Assembly: GCA_024803745.1 (NCBI GenBank)
Contig: JANJXV010000013.1
Location: 15,621,501 to 15,685,500, forward strand
Reading direction: 5' to 3'
DNA from: Megascapheus bottae
Taxonomy: Eukaryota; Chordata; Mammalia; Rodentia; Geomyidae
Length of the DNA stretch: 64,000 bases
Shown: one piece after another, positions 24,511 to 36,782 of the stretch
Layout of the letters: each line of letters starts with the position of its first letter
How positions within the stretch are numbered: the first letter of the stretch is position 1
Notes under the pieces: model-generated
Database searches by the model: none
Seen by the model: the letters and a program-made list of their open reading frames with translations, nothing else
What the model was told of the DNA's origin: nothing
Translations under genes and position numbers: made by a program

Positions 24511-24724
24511 GAACCAGGAATTGGTACCTCAAGCCTGTAATCCCATCTTCTCAGGAGGCTGAGATCTGAGAGTCATAGTACAAAGCCCGTAATGTCCAAG
24601 AGACACTTACCTTCACTGAAGCATCTCAAGTTCAGAAGTGGAGCTATGGCTCAAGTGGCAGAACACTAACCCTGGATAAGAAATCTTATATACAGAGCTC
24701 AGGCCCTGAGATCAAGCCCCACTT
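24511..24724 (+). repeat. 7SL/B1-like two-part SINE
   Basis: GAACCAGGAATTGGTACCTC then TGTAATCCCATCTTCTCAGGAG (left unit) and GCTATGGCTCAAGTGGCAG to GAGATCAAGCCCC (right unit). Moderately diverged. Confidence 0.8.
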
Positions 24725-24725
24725 A

Positions 24726-25965
24726 GAAATATTTCAAGGTGTCTTCTGTTAACCTTATTCCCTCTAATCTTTTTGAGACACAAGTTGCATTCATCTATTG
24801 CATTTCTACCTTTATTCATAATGCATGTTTCTATGGCTATGTCTGTGAGCTCATTCATATTTATGTATTCCTTCCAAGTAATATAATTGCACAGAGTTCT
24901 CTCCCAAGTGGCATAATCTATTTTCCCACTGGAGGTACACTCTGAAAAGATCTATGAATTTCATTACATATCTGTCATTTTAACTACACTTCTGCTTCCT
25001 GTAGACTTATATGATATTGGATTGTCTTAATTTGTTCTGCTTTCATTACTCAGTAGTCTGAACTTCTATGAATAAGTTGAGGAATTCTTTGGCCCTTTTG
25101 CCTTTGCTGTAAACTTATTTGTTTCTATTTGGGATAAATGCTTAAATATGTATTATCTTTCCTATTGCTTATTTATCCAATGTCTAAGCAGTTTTCTTGA
25201 TATCTCTGAGCCTGTGGATACTTCTACTATTTCACCACTAGATGACATGCTAAGTCCAGCTCTGCTGTGCGTCTGCTCTTAAGCAGTTTTCCTTATAAGG
25301 TCATCAAACCCAGTGTTGTATCTAATCTTCAGCTGGTATGTTTTCTCATAATGGCCTAAAGGAGTATATAAAAGATGTTCTCCACCCAAACAAGGCTGTC
25401 CTGCATTCCACGATGCCACACAAACTGATCCATGGTCACTGGAAAAACAGCAACAAAGGCAACAACAACAGCATCAACCACCACAACAAAAATGTGATGA
25501 TTTTACCTTGGCCCCAGCCTCACTGTGGAAGTACCAGCTTCAGTTTTACTCACAGTGAATTGTTAGTAGCATTCTTTTACTTCTATTCAGAGACAGTGGC
25601 TCTGTGTGTTGTTCTGCCTTGGCTTGGAGAAGATAAGGAATCAGGACAGACTGAGCACTGACACTGCAATAATGAATCACATCTGCATACCACAGTGCAT
25701 CAAGTGCAGTGCCTGTCTAGGAATGGAGGGAGGCCTACATTGCTGTGACATGTCTGCTCCTGCAGCCAAGCACAAGAGACGCTGACCAACACATGTCTGC
25801 CTGGACACCATGATGGTCTAAAGGCTCTATCAAGAGCAACTAGCTGAGGATGGGAACAGCTGGGACACACCTGAATTCATGCACAATGACTGCAGAGTGG
25901 ATCATAGCTGTGTATCTCTGCTCCTATCTGGTATGATGAAGCTCACATGTTTGCCTAAAGAATGA
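24726..25965. other. intergenic, nothing recognised
   Basis: The open frame 25338-25661 (107 codons, Asn/His-rich middle) has no known domain and is not called. 25680-25960 is slightly GC-richer, of unknown origin. Confidence 0.35.
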
Positions 25966-25970
25966 CTAAA

Positions 25971-26165
25971 AACCATAGCTCTCATCCTACCTACTCAGGA
26001 GATCTAAGGATACTGCTTCAAAGCCAGCTAAGGGAGGAAGATCTATGACAGTTAATAATGATGTCCAGAAATAGCCCTGTGCTCAAGTTGAAGAGTGCCA
26101 GGCTTTAGTGAAAAAGCCAAGGGAAAGCACAAGGCTCTGAGTTCAAGTCCCAATACTGGTATAAA
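25971..26165 (+). repeat. 7SL/B1-like two-part SINE, old
   Basis: Decayed left unit (CTACCTACTCAGGAGATCT) and right unit (GTGCTCAAGTTGAAGAG; TGAGTTCAAGTCCC). Ends approximate. Confidence 0.65.
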
Positions 26166-26169
26166 AATG

Positions 26170-27195
26170 AATAATGGAATAAAAATGGAAAGAATGACCA
26201 GAAGCTCAGTTTACATGTGTACTGGCCTGGATGGGGAAGCCATGGGTGTTACCAGCATTGAATTCCACTGCACTGGGACTGGTACTGGGGTTGAATTCTG
26301 AAGTCTGGAATTAATTCCTCTCCCCTGCCCCAGGCAGGATGTTTACCAGCTTACCCTGCACCTCTTGTACTATGTTATGTGAGGCTTGACAGTGGCAACT
26401 ATTTCTTTCCAGTCTTCTTCAATGTATTTATTATTTTTCCACAAACAAGTACCTTTGGTCTTTCACTTTCCTCCTTAAAGACTTTGAAGTTGATTTGGCG
26501 CATGTACAACAGTCTAAATGTTTTTCTCTGTGAGGAAACTATCACTAGAACATCTTGCTCTGCCTCCATCATTCTCTACTTCCTAAACTGCAAACATATA
26601 TCCAACCTATGATGCAATAAGTTCACTCCTAAGTATCTAGCCACCAATGAAAACTCAGGCACAAAAAGATTTGTACAGAAATGCAAATAAATAAAGCTGA
26701 TTTATTTAGAGGAGCTCTGTCTGGAAAGAATACAAATCGATAAGGAAAAAATAAATGGATAATGAATTAATATTTCATGGATAAAATATTTTGTGTGAAC
26801 ATTAAATCATTATAAATAAAGATGTAATTCTGAAAAATAAAAACAAATTAGACTAAATGCTATAGGATATCACACATTCACATTTGTGTGGAAAATCTCA
26901 ATGTTCTAACTTGTCCTTATTAACTATATTCAGCTACATTTTCCCCCATAAATAATAACCACTTTAGGGCTATATCCAAAATGCACCTTACACAGGTTCT
27001 CCAGTTACTATTTTAATTGTAGTTATGCTTAGGTTCATCTCATCAGTTTATAGGTCTGGCATATGTACACAATCTTCTATCAGGTATTTATAGTAAGCTT
27101 ATCTAATCTAACTCATGCTATAGTGATGAAACAACTATTGATTTTATGCTTACTATGTTATAAAAACCTTTCTATAGGAAATTTGTGCATTTTTT
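26170..27195. other. intergenic, nothing recognised
   Basis: AT-rich, especially 26640-26950. No coding or repeat signature seen. Confidence 0.4.
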
Positions 27196-27210
27196 CCTTT
27201 TAATTTTTTT

Positions 27211-27396
27211 TGCCAGTCCTGGGCTTGAGCTCAGGGCCTGAGCACTGTCCTTGGACTTTCTCAAGGCTAAAGCTCTACCACTTGAGCCTCAGCACCACTT
27301 CTGGCTTTTTTCTATGTGTGGTACCGAGGAATCGAACCTGGGTCTTCATGCATGCAAGGCAAGCACTTTAACCACTAGACCAAACTCCTGGCCCCT
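27211..27396 (-). repeat. two-part ID-type SINE, antisense
   Basis: Complete antisense copy: GCCAGTCCTGGGCTTGAGC, CTCTACCACTTGAGCCTC, GAGGAATCGAACCTGGGTC, ACCACTAGACC. The target duplication CCTTTTAATTTTTTT lies at 27196-27210 and 27397-27411. Low divergence, so fairly recent. Confidence 0.9.
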
Positions 27397-27411
27397 CCTT
27401 TTAATTTTTTT

Positions 27412-28260
27412 AAAAAATGATTTTCCATACATTGTTCTCTCTGAACAACTGATTTCAGAAACACTGGAATAACTAATTGTCCAATGCAGAATAAAAATGA
27501 CTTTTTCAGTTACCTTTCTCTGCATCGGCTGACACGTTGGAATTTTCCCTTCTTTTTGTTCTTGTATTGTTTCCTCCAAATATAGTTTCTATTTACTTAA
27601 TTTTAACAACAAAAATATCACACATGAATTTATTTTTACAGCACTTAAATGGTTCAAAGGCCCTACTCCTATGCCAGTATTGTGTTTGCCTTATAATTTA
27701 TTTCAGGATTACAGAATTATTCTTTTAATCCAGAACATCTCCTTTACCTTCATGGTATTGGAATAAATGGGCTACGAATAGATTTCCTGGTACAACATGG
27801 CTGCCTTTGACTCCATTAGCAACAAGAAAATACTTCACACACTCATCATTTAACACCAGTTTGAATGAGATTCTAAGAAGCCCTAGATATTGTTCTATGC
27901 ATTGATTTCATGAGCGGAAACAGGACACACATCTCGTAATCAAAAATCCAGAAACATTTGATGTTCACTGTCACTATATTCATTAGAGATTTAAACACCA
28001 AAACATTAATAACATTGGAGCTATGTAAAAATCACTAAATGTGTGGCACCATAAACACACTTCCTAAATTATCCTATATCTTTGTTGACTATGTTTGCCT
28101 AAAATGAATTTGTGAATATTCCAATCAGTTTTCTAATCCATTTCTCTACGTTTTTTCTTATACAGAGTTTCAAGTGTGTAAGATCTTGGGTAATATAAAA
28201 TTTATTTTGCATTATTAACTTAATATTGTATTTATATAAGTATTTTTAAAATTATGTGAA
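27412..28260. other. intergenic, nothing recognised
   Basis: AT-rich sequence with no gene or repeat signature. Confidence 0.4.
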
Positions 28261-28265
28261 ATAAC

Positions 28266-28458
28266 TAGGCACTGGTGGCTCACACATGTAAACGTAGGCA
28301 GAGACCTGTGGATTAAACTTGACAGCCAGCCCTTGCAGAAAAATCAGTGAGACCTGTATCTGCAATTAACCACTAAGAAGCTGGAAGTGGAGCTGTAGCT
28401 CAAGCAAAAAACCTCAGAGACAGCAGGACCAGATTTCAAGCCACATGACAGGGGGAAA
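28266..28458 (+). repeat. 7SL/B1-like two-part SINE, truncated
   Basis: GGCACTGGTGGCTCACACATG (7SL-like) and GGAGCTGTAGCTCAAG to GATTTCAAGCC (right unit), partly deleted. Its A-rich tail leads into the TG microsatellite. Confidence 0.75.
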
Positions 28459-28463
28459 ATATA

Positions 28464-28469
<6 letters not shown>

Positions 28470-28520
<51 letters not shown>
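28470..28520. repeat. (TG)n microsatellite
   Basis: About 23 uninterrupted TG units followed by CGTGC. It lies at the 3' end of a SINE, a common birthplace of such repeats. Confidence 0.95.
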
Positions 28521-28827
28521 CACCCACATAAATATACTAGAAAAACTTTAAAATTTATTAAAGTGGAAATGAAAAAGTAAATACTAGGGAATGAAGCATA
28601 CGTAAAATTATAGAAATGGGTTGAACTGTCAGTTTAACTGTACTACTGTAAAGTACTGAAATTAACTGAAATCAAGTCTGTCTTCAAAAATTTTTGTTTT
28701 ATTTATGGCCAAGAAGGGCAAGGGAGATATTTGTAGGTTTCAATAGACAGAACCAAAACAAAAGGATGAATTAAATAATTTTACATCTTAACATAAGAAT
28801 ATCTATCCTTCACAAATTATTTAATCA

Positions 28828-28995
28828 ATGTTATTTTTTCAATTACATTTTATTGTCATGGTGATGGATAGAGGAGTTACAGTTGCATTTGACAGGGAAT
28901 GGGCATATTACTATACCTTCCCTGGGTTTTCCCCAGTTTCCCTTTCCTCAACCCCTCCCAATCATCTTGATTTTCCCTTTCCCTCCCCTATTGAA
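28828..28995 (-). mobile_element. L1 3'UTR fragment, antisense
   Basis: GGAGTTACAGTTGCATTTGACAGGGAATGGGCATATTAC and the following C/T-rich tract are the reverse complement of the L1 3' end. Confidence 0.7.
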
Positions 28996-29350
28996 AATGA
29001 TGTTAAGGTTATTAGTCTTAAAGTTATACATCATAATTATGAACATATGAAGAACAGAGACTTTTCCTATGTTATGTTATTATACCAAACAAAAGTTTGT
29101 ATGTAATTTTGGTTTTTATTTTGAAATGCAATGACAATATTTTGGGCATACCTTAGCAAATGAATTTATGATGATGATATGCCTGAAAACACCTATAGAC
29201 ACATCAGTAAAATTTCAACATGATATGAGTAAAACATTTAATATTTCCTTCACAAACTTAATGCTTCTAGATTTAGAGTCATTTTATCTTTCATCAGAAT
29301 ATGAGGGGGGGGAGATGAACTAAAAACCCATCTTCACTGATTTGTTCCAT

Positions 29351-29575
29351 TTATTTATTTTTTAATTTTGTAGGTCATAAGACTTGAACTCTGGGCATGA
29401 AAGTTGTCCCTGAGTTCTTCAGCTTAAGGCCACTGCCTTACTCCTGGAGCCACAGTCCCATTTCCCATTTTCTAATGGTTAATTGGAGATAAGAGACTCA
29501 CAGACTTTAGTGTTTGGGCTTTGACTACGATCCTCAGATGTTAGCCACTTGAATAGCTAGTACTAAAGCAAATAC
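29351..29575 (-). repeat. 7SL/B1-like two-part SINE, antisense, old
   Basis: GGTCATAAGACTTGAACTCTGGG, then GTTAATTGGAGATAAGAGAC and CTCAGATGTTAGCCACTTG; the reverse complement of the right then left units. Directly downstream of the OR52A5-like stop codon. Confidence 0.65.
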
Positions 29576-29669
29576 TATGATTTCCTTCTATTAAACATAA
29601 GAAGAACACAAGTTTGTACCTCATGCAATTTGCTTGAACCAAACAGTGCTGTGGAAGGAATCGTTAATT

Positions 29670-30617
29670 CTAAGAACATTTTTTGGAAAATAGAATGTAC
29701 AGGACATCACTGATTTGTTTAGTCTTAACCCCATAGACGATGGGGTTAAGGAAAGGGGGGACTAACAGATACAGACTGGACAGGAGGATGTGAACATACC
29801 GTGGTATGTGGGAGCCAAACCTGTGTGTGAAGAAAGAGAAGAAGGCCAGGAGGTAGAACTGCAGGAAGACACAGATGTGAGCAATGCACGTATTGAAGGC
29901 CTTGAGTCGGGCCTCCTTCTGGGGCAACTGGAAAACTGTGATGAAGATTTGGACATAGGACACGGTAATAAAGATGATGTCAAAGCCTAGGATGGCGAAG
30001 GCAACAAACAGACCATAGATCTTGTTGATTCTCACATCTTCTGCCGCCAGTTTCACTATGGCCATGTGTTCACAGTAAGAATGGGAGATCACTGTTGTTC
30101 GGTAGTGTTTAAAACGACATTTAATGAGCAAAAGGGATGGAAATATGAGAATGACAGGTCTGAGTATCACCCCAATTCCAAGATTAGTCAAGAGCTGTTG
30201 AGAGAAGATAGTAGCATGTCTCAGTGGGTTACAGATGGCCACATAGCGGTCCAGGGCCATAGCCAGCAGGATGCCTGATTCAGCTGCCTGGAGGATGTGA
30301 ATCAGCCCCATTTGCAGTAGGCAGGCATCATAAAAAATGTCTGGTGAATGAAACCAGAAGATGCCTAGCATTTTGGGAAGAATGCAGGTGCTAAGCCCGA
30401 CATCCGTGGCAGCCAACATGGCCAGAAAAATGTACATGGGCATATGGAGGCTTTTCTCGGTTTTGATTATAAATACGATGAGGGAATTCCCGATCACAGC
30501 AATGACGTACATGACACAGAATGGAATCCCGATCCAGCACTGAACAGACTCCAGGCCAGGAATCCCAATGAGAGTCAGCACAGAAGGCATGAAGACTGAG
30601 CCATTCACTGTCAGCAT
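29670..30617 (-). CDS. OR52A5: olfactory receptor, class I, OR52A5-like
   Basis: An intact 315-residue single-exon odorant GPCR. The start is the Met at 30617, giving MLTVNGSVFMPS with glycosylation site N5; the upstream Met at 30662 adds a non-receptor leader. Hallmarks: LTLIGIPGLESVQCWIGIPF; GN in TM1; LHMPMYIFLAMLAATDVG; LPKMLGIFWFHSPDI; MALDRYVAICNPLRH; VISHSYCEHMAIVKLA; KAFNTCIAHICVFLQFY; FFTHRFGSHIPRY; NPIVYGVKTKQI. The GLESVQCWIGIPF and FNTCIAHICVFLQFYLLAFF stretches are typical of the OR52A1/A5 group, next to the beta-globin locus in humans. One-to-one orthology with OR52A5 is my recognition from memory and should be confirmed by a tree. The C-terminus is short. Confidence 0.92.
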   Translation of the reverse strand: MLTVNGSVFMPSVLTLIGIPGLESVQCWIGIPFCVMYVIAVIGNSLIVFIIKTEKSLHMPMYIFLAMLAATDVGLSTCILPKMLGIFWFHSPDIFYDACLLQMGLIHILQAAESGILLAMALDRYVAICNPLRHATIFSQQLLTNLGIGVILRPVILIFPSLLLIKCRFKHYRTTVISHSYCEHMAIVKLAAEDVRINKIYGLFVAFAILGFDIIFITVSYVQIFITVFQLPQKEARLKAFNTCIAHICVFLQFYLLAFFSFFTHRFGSHIPRYVHILLSSLYLLVPPFLNPIVYGVKTKQISDVLYILFSKKCS

Positions 30618-30679
30618 GGTAGGGTGATCAGGAGAAGGAGGTGCTGAGAGTGCTGCTTCCACTTCTAATCCAGGTTAGG

Positions 30680-30905
30680 CCTTGATGAATTGAGAATATG
30701 GAAAAAATGAATTCATATTAGCAAAACATCCTTAGATTCAAAATTTTTCATCTTATCCATATTATTCCCACCACTTCTAATTTTCTATGTCCTTTTGAGA
30801 AAGTATTACTGAAAACTCAATCATCAAGACCATGTTTCTCCTTTCCTTCATTTGCAGTCAAATTCACTGGCTTCCTTCAAGTCCATGACCTAAGGTAGTC
30901 CCTGT
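30680..30905. other. upstream of OR52A5-like gene
   Basis: AT-rich flank, no promoter motif fixed. Confidence 0.3.
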
Positions 30906-30908
30906 GTA

Positions 30909-30978
30909 TTGGGCTGAGGATGTAGCCCAGTGTTAGGATACTTACTTAGCATATGCAATGTACTGTATTTGATTACAA
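30909..30978 (+). repeat. ID-type SINE left unit only
   Basis: GGGCTGAGGATGTAGCCCAGTG with a B-box-like GTACTGTATTTGATTAC. A diverged single left unit without the right unit. Confidence 0.6.
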
Positions 30979-31154
30979 TTTGATTAGCTTTATACTTACT
31001 ATTCACCATGTACACAGATCCTTGTGATCTTCCAGTTGGTATTGGGATAAATGCATTTAACATTAAGACAGTCCAAGAATTTTACTTCACCAACAGTAGG
31101 TGTGAATTTTTCACATTGTAGAATCTTACTGAGCTTTCTCAATGTCAGAGGAAT

Positions 31155-31340
31155 ATTTTTTTGCTAGTCCCAGGCTTGAGCTCAGGATCTGAGCACTATC
31201 CTTGTGCTTTCTCAAAGCTAAAGCTCTGCTACTTGAGCCACAGCACCGCTTCTGCCTTTTTCTATGTATGTGGAACCAACCTGGGTCTTTGTGGATGCTA
31301 GGCAAGCACTCTACCACTAGGCAAAACTCCTGGCCCCAAG
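31155..31340 (-). repeat. two-part ID-type SINE, antisense
   Basis: GCTAGTCCCAGGCTTGAGC, CTCTGCTACTTGAGCCACAG, AACCTGGGTCTTTGTGG and CTCTACCACTAGGC, followed by CCTGGCCCC. A small deletion lies between the units. Confidence 0.85.
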
Positions 31341-31344
31341 ATTT

Positions 31345-33040
31345 TTTTTTCAATTTAACATTATATAATGCCATTAAGCTCTATCATCCTCAAATCATAA
31401 AATTGCTATTATTTACAAAGTATACTTTCATTTCCTAACAGGTTTTCTCAGAATCAATCATAAAACATTCATTGTATTCAAACTATTATTTCAAACCCTC
31501 AATAAAATACACATATACATTTATTCAGTAACTTATGATTATTCCAAATTGACTCTGGTCCTCAGATTGCAAAATGTGGCATCTTCCATTCATTGAATAC
31601 CATTTATTACCTTAAAATCTGGGAATAATTTGTGTATTTTGCTTTCCTCATCTTCTGATACTAACATAATTACCCTGTCATGTGAATGAAACATTTAAAA
31701 TGAGTTTCTTAAATTATAAATACATAACATAAAGAACATACTTTAATATGCTTTATTTCTTTTAAATAGTTGTAAGAGGTATCTGTCTAAGATGTGAGTT
31801 TATGAATACAATGCATCTTGATCAAATATCACCCTTTCTGTCATTCCCCCATCTCTGCCAACTCCAGATAGCTCCATTCTCACATGTATATATTAAATAT
31901 TGTAATTGTACTCCAAAGCCTTTCCTCTTACTATTTGTTTACTCTCTCTCCTTGGCCTTACCCCTCTAACATGTTGCTTAATTCTCAATGCAAAAGTATA
32001 CATGGATATCACAAAATAACATCATGAAATGATGAGGCAATCATTAGATGAACAAGAAAATGCCATCTGTGGGACTTGCTGCCTTGATGCAGGAAAAATG
32101 GACTGATGAGGAATGAGGAATGGAATGATTCTTCCATGAGGATTCTTGACCTAGATAATGGAAGGCACTATGAGGAAAAATATTCCCATGTTAAAAGGCT
32201 GGACGAAAACCCTCTCCATGCTGTTATATGTGAGTCATGTTAAGGCATATGGAAATATGGATCTTCTGTGTATGAACTTATTCAGGAATATCTACAACGA
32301 CAGTTTTTCCTCACTCTGATTCCACATCTAAAATTTCCAAGGCATTTATACATCTCATTCCAAACTCACTATGAGGAATAACCCATGCTGCCATAATAAA
32401 ACTCTCTTCCCTTTACACCATTTCTGAGGTTCACTATTTCATCTCTTCAATCACTTTACTCCTGTGACAGAAAACATTTTTTCTGGAGTAGTCTGCCACA
32501 TTACAGAACAGCTGCAAAAGTCAAATACAGCTTCTTCATACTTGACTACAACCTTTTTTCTCTTAATTTCTCATCAAGATGCTCACTTTATATTTCCATA
32601 TTTATATTTATATTTCCAGCTATTTACCATGATTGATAAGATGAATTGTGCAAAATCTAAAGGCAGTAACAGAGTTTACATCCTCCACCTGCTCTTAAGT
32701 AGCTTTCACACACTTGAGTCAATTATAAAAATCATTTCCTCAATTTTATCATGGGTGAAATAAGGCTAACAGGTAGAAATACATTAAAAGAGGACTGTGA
32801 AAAAATCAAATGAAATAGTCTACTTTAAATATAAAACACATTACTCTGTCAGTAAAGGGCAGCTCTTAACCTTCAGGATTATATCTTCCTCTCATGAAAC
32901 ATCTTCTGATAGTTTCAACTATCTGATAGCAAATCAAGAATTTCTTCTGAAGCTTCTTTAGTCTAAGCATATATAATACTTTTGGCAAACAAACTTCCCC
33001 AAAATGTTATCCATTAGAGTTCCTTGTGTTTACGAAACTC
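31345..33040. other. intergenic; possible old antisense L1 at 31740-31960
   Basis: 31740-31960 (AATACAATGCATCTTGATC then a C/T-rich block) resembles antisense rodent L1 3' sequence. The rest shows nothing. The open frame 32464-32763 has no motif. Confidence 0.35.
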
Positions 33041-33062
33041 ACCTTAAAACTGTCATCTCATC

Positions 33063-33419
33063 ATTAGGCCAAATAGCACAACACTAAATGTAAGGACCTC
33101 CAGGATAAGGAAACAAAAGCCATACAATGAGTGACTGTTGTCATTAATGTACTATATTATTGCTCATCTCTTCTGCCATCCCTTGGTTTTCTCATATTGT
33201 TGCAATTTTTCATCTTGTTATTTGATATATTTTATATGGGCTTAATTGGTTACTTGAAATTGGATAGGGAAGAGGGAAATCAAGATAAGTGGGGGGGAGG
33301 GTTGAAGGGAAATGGGGACCATGTCATGAGAAAAGGTATCTATGCTTGTGAAGTTATGCACCTTCTATCTGGTGAATATAATGGAACCCTTCTATTAATC
33401 ACAATAAAAAATTATTAAA
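33063..33419 (+). mobile_element. 5'-truncated L1 3'UTR insertion
   Basis: A 357-base copy of the younger-lineage 3'UTR (AGGACCTCCAGGATAAGG to CACAATAAAAAATTATT), flanked by a 17-base duplication with one mismatch: AAAACTGTCATCTCATC (33046-33062) and AAAACTGTCTTCTCATC (33420-33436). Confidence 0.9.
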
Positions 33420-33436
33420 AAAACTGTCTTCTCATC

Positions 33437-34360
33437 CTTCATGAACTCTAAGAAATATGAGAGGCCATGTGCTGACTCTCACACCAACTCTTTCTAGTTG
33501 AATACCAACTTTTAGATAGTGTGGATTATTCTGGCATCCTGACTTCATATGGAATCACATAAGATACTTTTTTCTCAACAGAACAAATGACCTTTTCCCC
33601 TACTCACTAGGCAGAATCTAAAGCCCAAGCCATACCAGTCAAATGTGTGAAGATATATGCAAAACTCACAGGAGCAGGAACTGTTGATGCCTTGAGGCAA
33701 TGGAAGATGTATGCTTTATACCTGAGAGTACCCATGTGGGACTGGGTGTCTCTCATCACTGCTAAGTCTTACAGTGCTCCTTTGGGGAGAAAAGTTTAAT
33801 GAACTGGAGATGTAGCTAAGGGATACAGTGATTTCTTATTTATCATTTATAAGTTCTTCAGTTGGATGCTCATTACTAGGAGGGGGAAACAGCAACAACA
33901 ACAAAAACTTAATGTAGTTTAACACTTAGAATACTCATTTTTAATATGGGTTCTTCATGTTTTGCTGTCTACACCTCTGGTAGCACTTTGGACCTTGAAC
34001 TCAGTGACTTCCTTTTTTTGTATGTTTCATAGAAAAGACATCCTAAAAACAAAACAAAAATAAAATAAACACCGTACATATTGAGAAAAATAGCAAGTTA
34101 TCAGGGAGATGAAAATGTCATAAGTGAGGACACATGCTTGAGAGAAACACATGAATTTTAACATAATTCAGCACAGTAACAATGCTTATGTTATGCCTGT
34201 GTAAAGCCCTGATTTTAGAAAGCACACCTACGAGCTTCAATCTACTTCAGCCTCTAAGATTTTTTTCAACTTGAATTTTGTTGAATTAAAGCCAGCTCTT
34301 TCCAAATTATCCCCACATACTCAGAATTTTGACTGGATGCTTCTCATATGAAAAAAAAGT
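33437..34360. other. intergenic, nothing recognised
   Basis: AT-rich, no gene or repeat signature. Confidence 0.4.
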
Positions 34361-34364
34361 CCCC

Positions 34365-34465
34365 CAGAGATTTTTCTACCCTGGATAGCTTCAAACTGCA
34401 GTCCTCAGATCTCAGCCTCCTCAGTGGCAAGGATTACAGGAATAAACCATTAGCTCCCTGATAAA
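34365..34465 (-). repeat. 7SL/B1-like SINE fragment, antisense
   Basis: CAGTCCTCAGATCTCAGCCTCCTCAGTGGCAAGGATTACAGG is the antisense 7SL-like block; the right unit is missing. Confidence 0.65.
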
Positions 34466-34859
34466 ACTTTGGTTTTACCTCTTCCAAATTTTGCAGAATT
34501 GAGTCAATATGATTACTTTCTTCATGTTTTCTCCTATTGCTTGACTCAAGTGTTTATTGTCTAATATTCTACTTCTAGTACTATATAATAATAGAACTGT
34601 GAAAAGTTAGTATAGATGTAAATTAATATTTTATACAGCCTGTTAGAATTCTGTTACCATGAACTATTCAGAAACAAACTATGTTGAACACTTAAAGATA
34701 TATTCTTTCATATTCAGCCTTGTGTGCTCCTCTGAGGATGTTTTAAATAATAGCTTAACAAAAGTTCCATGATAATAGCTGAATTTTTCAACATATTTAA
34801 TGGTGACATTCCTTTGCATGGTTTTCTAGTTAAGTCCTAGAAAACCTATAAAGAACAAT

Positions 34860-35090
34860 ATAAAAACAAGATTTGGAACAAATGACAAGATCCTTTTTGC
34901 ATTACTGTGGTTAAGAATGTTTAATATGATATAGACCCAGGACAATGTGGCTACCACAATTTGGTCACAGTAGGTATGGGGAATTATGTTTCATCTTCTG
35001 TAAGGAGAGCATTTAGTGAAGAAAGTGAAGAAAATTATAAGTTACACCCTTCAACAGTGAACTCTCAGACTCCATCATCCTTGAGAGGCA
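34860..35090 (-). pseudogene. possible decayed OR remnant
   Basis: On the minus strand, 34935-34992 reads NIIPHTYCDQIVVATL, close to the IPHTYCEHMAVVKL second-loop signature of OR52 receptors, with an in-frame stop just before it. The flanks do not continue convincingly as a receptor. Weak call, possibly chance; see also the related finding for 36110-36230. Confidence 0.22.
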
Positions 35091-35625
35091 ACCTCCCTGA
35101 ACTAGAAACATCTGGAGCAGACATACAACACAAGTTCACAGTTTAATGCTGTTGATAATAGACACCTTGATGTAGAGCAGATCTCTAGAATCTAATCCAT
35201 AAAACTGAAGCCTTACACACACTGAACAATTGTAACTTAATTCCTATCCAGGAGTTACTTCCCCATACTATTAAGGGAACACCCATTGGAGTCTCCGAAT
35301 AATGGCCAAATCAGGCTCATTATTTTTCTTCTGATTCTTTCATTGTTCATTTTTATTCTGTATCATTATGCAACAAGCCAAACCTGGAACTGGCAAACAA
35401 GCTTGTCCCTTCCACAGAAAGCAGGAATGTAGGTTCATGAAACCAGGTACAATACCCTGGAGGCCTCTTTCCTCTGCTTCGCTCAGTTAAACTTCTATTC
35501 AGTACTACTGCTTCAACAACTTTCTTAGTCAACATTGTTTTCTTATGTAATGTAACTAACGGGTATACATGTATTGGACTAAAACACCAAAATGAACTTC
35601 AAGAAATCATAATGCAACAGAATGA

Positions 35626-35820
35626 CAGACACAAGTTTGGCCTAGAGGCAAGAGTGCTTTCCTAGCATGCATGAAGACCCGTGTTCGATTCCTTGGTATC
35701 ATATACATAGAAAAAGCAGGAAATGGTGTTATGGCTTAAGTGGTAGAACTCTAGCCTTGAAAAAGTTCAAGGATAATGCTCAGACCCTGAGTACAAGCCC
35801 CCCAGGACTGGCAAAAAAAA
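35626..35820 (+). repeat. two-part ID-type SINE
   Basis: AAGTTTGGCCTAGAGGCAAG, GTGTTCGATTCCTTGG, GGCTTAAGTGGTAGAAC, GAGTACAAGCCCC and an A tail. Moderate divergence. Confidence 0.85.
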
Positions 35821-35829
35821 TATTCTGAT

Positions 35830-36540
35830 ATTTTTCATTAAAACCCATTAGAACATTTGAGCAGTAATCTATTTTAGAAATGATATGATTCACTATTTTA
35901 GATATATACATGTCTTCAAATATAATATTTAAAAATTACTTCTGTAAGTATTTTAGTGAAATTGAAATCTCCATACAATGCATATTTCCTTAAGATAGAA
36001 TCAGAATATGTTGGAATTTTAAAGGAATTTGCTAGATCATATGACCAGACAAATTGAGAAAACATTACTAAAAATACTAATCCGTAGCCCTGTATCAGAA
36101 GTCCTCGCTGGATGAAATGGAAGAGTGACCCATGCTCAAGCCCCACCCACCTAATGGAGCAGAATGGGAAGGAAATCTGATGTTCCTATTAGCTAATCCA
36201 ATTAGTGGGATTCCACTAAGAATGGATAAGGCTGATGTCAATTTGTTTGATTCCCCTAGTCATATAGATGTATCACTATACATCTATATGAATATTTTTT
36301 CATTGAAAAATCTTGTGAAACTTCCATTATCCAATTTAATGTTAGTGACTACATTTTAAGTGACATTTCAGTTTTATAATATCAACACATTCATCAGAAA
36401 AATCAAAACTCAGCACTCTCAATTTCAGAACAGTATTTCCTGCAGCACGAAAATGCAATCCTGCGTTTGATAGAATTTCAATTTACTTACAAGTGTCAAT
36501 GTTTAAGTAACTTTCTTATGTATTATTTACAAAAACACAT
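35830..36540. other. intergenic
   Basis: AT-rich. Frames 35916-36146 (-) and 36132-36359 (+) have no firm assignment. Confidence 0.3.
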
Positions 36541-36546
36541 ATTTAG

Positions 36547-36782
36547 TTGGGCACCAGTGGCTCATGGCTGTAATCTGTAATCCTAGCTACTCAAGGGACT
36601 AAGATCTAAAGGTCATAGTCTGAAATCAACCTAGATGGAAAAATGCATGAGGCTCTATCTGCAATTATCCAGGAAACAAAAGGGAGAGTGGTGGTATGGC
36701 TCAAATGTTAGAATTACAGTTATGAGGAAAAAAAAATTGCTGAACAAATGTGCCAAACCACAGCTCAAGCCATAGTACTTAA
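36547..36782 (+). repeat. 7SL/B1-like two-part SINE, diverged
   Basis: GGGCACCAGTGGCTCATGGCTG, AATCCTAGCTACTCAAGGGAC, GGTATGGCTCAAATGTTAG and CAGCTCAAGCC. Followed by a short TATGTGTG tract. Confidence 0.75.

Noticed and set aside
25338..25661. 107-codon open frame with Asn/His-rich middle
   Set aside because: No domain, signal or homology recognised; expected by chance in this much sequence.
34961..35146. Plus-strand 61-codon open frame
   Set aside because: The opposite strand has a better, though weak, OR-like reading; the plus-strand product has no motif.
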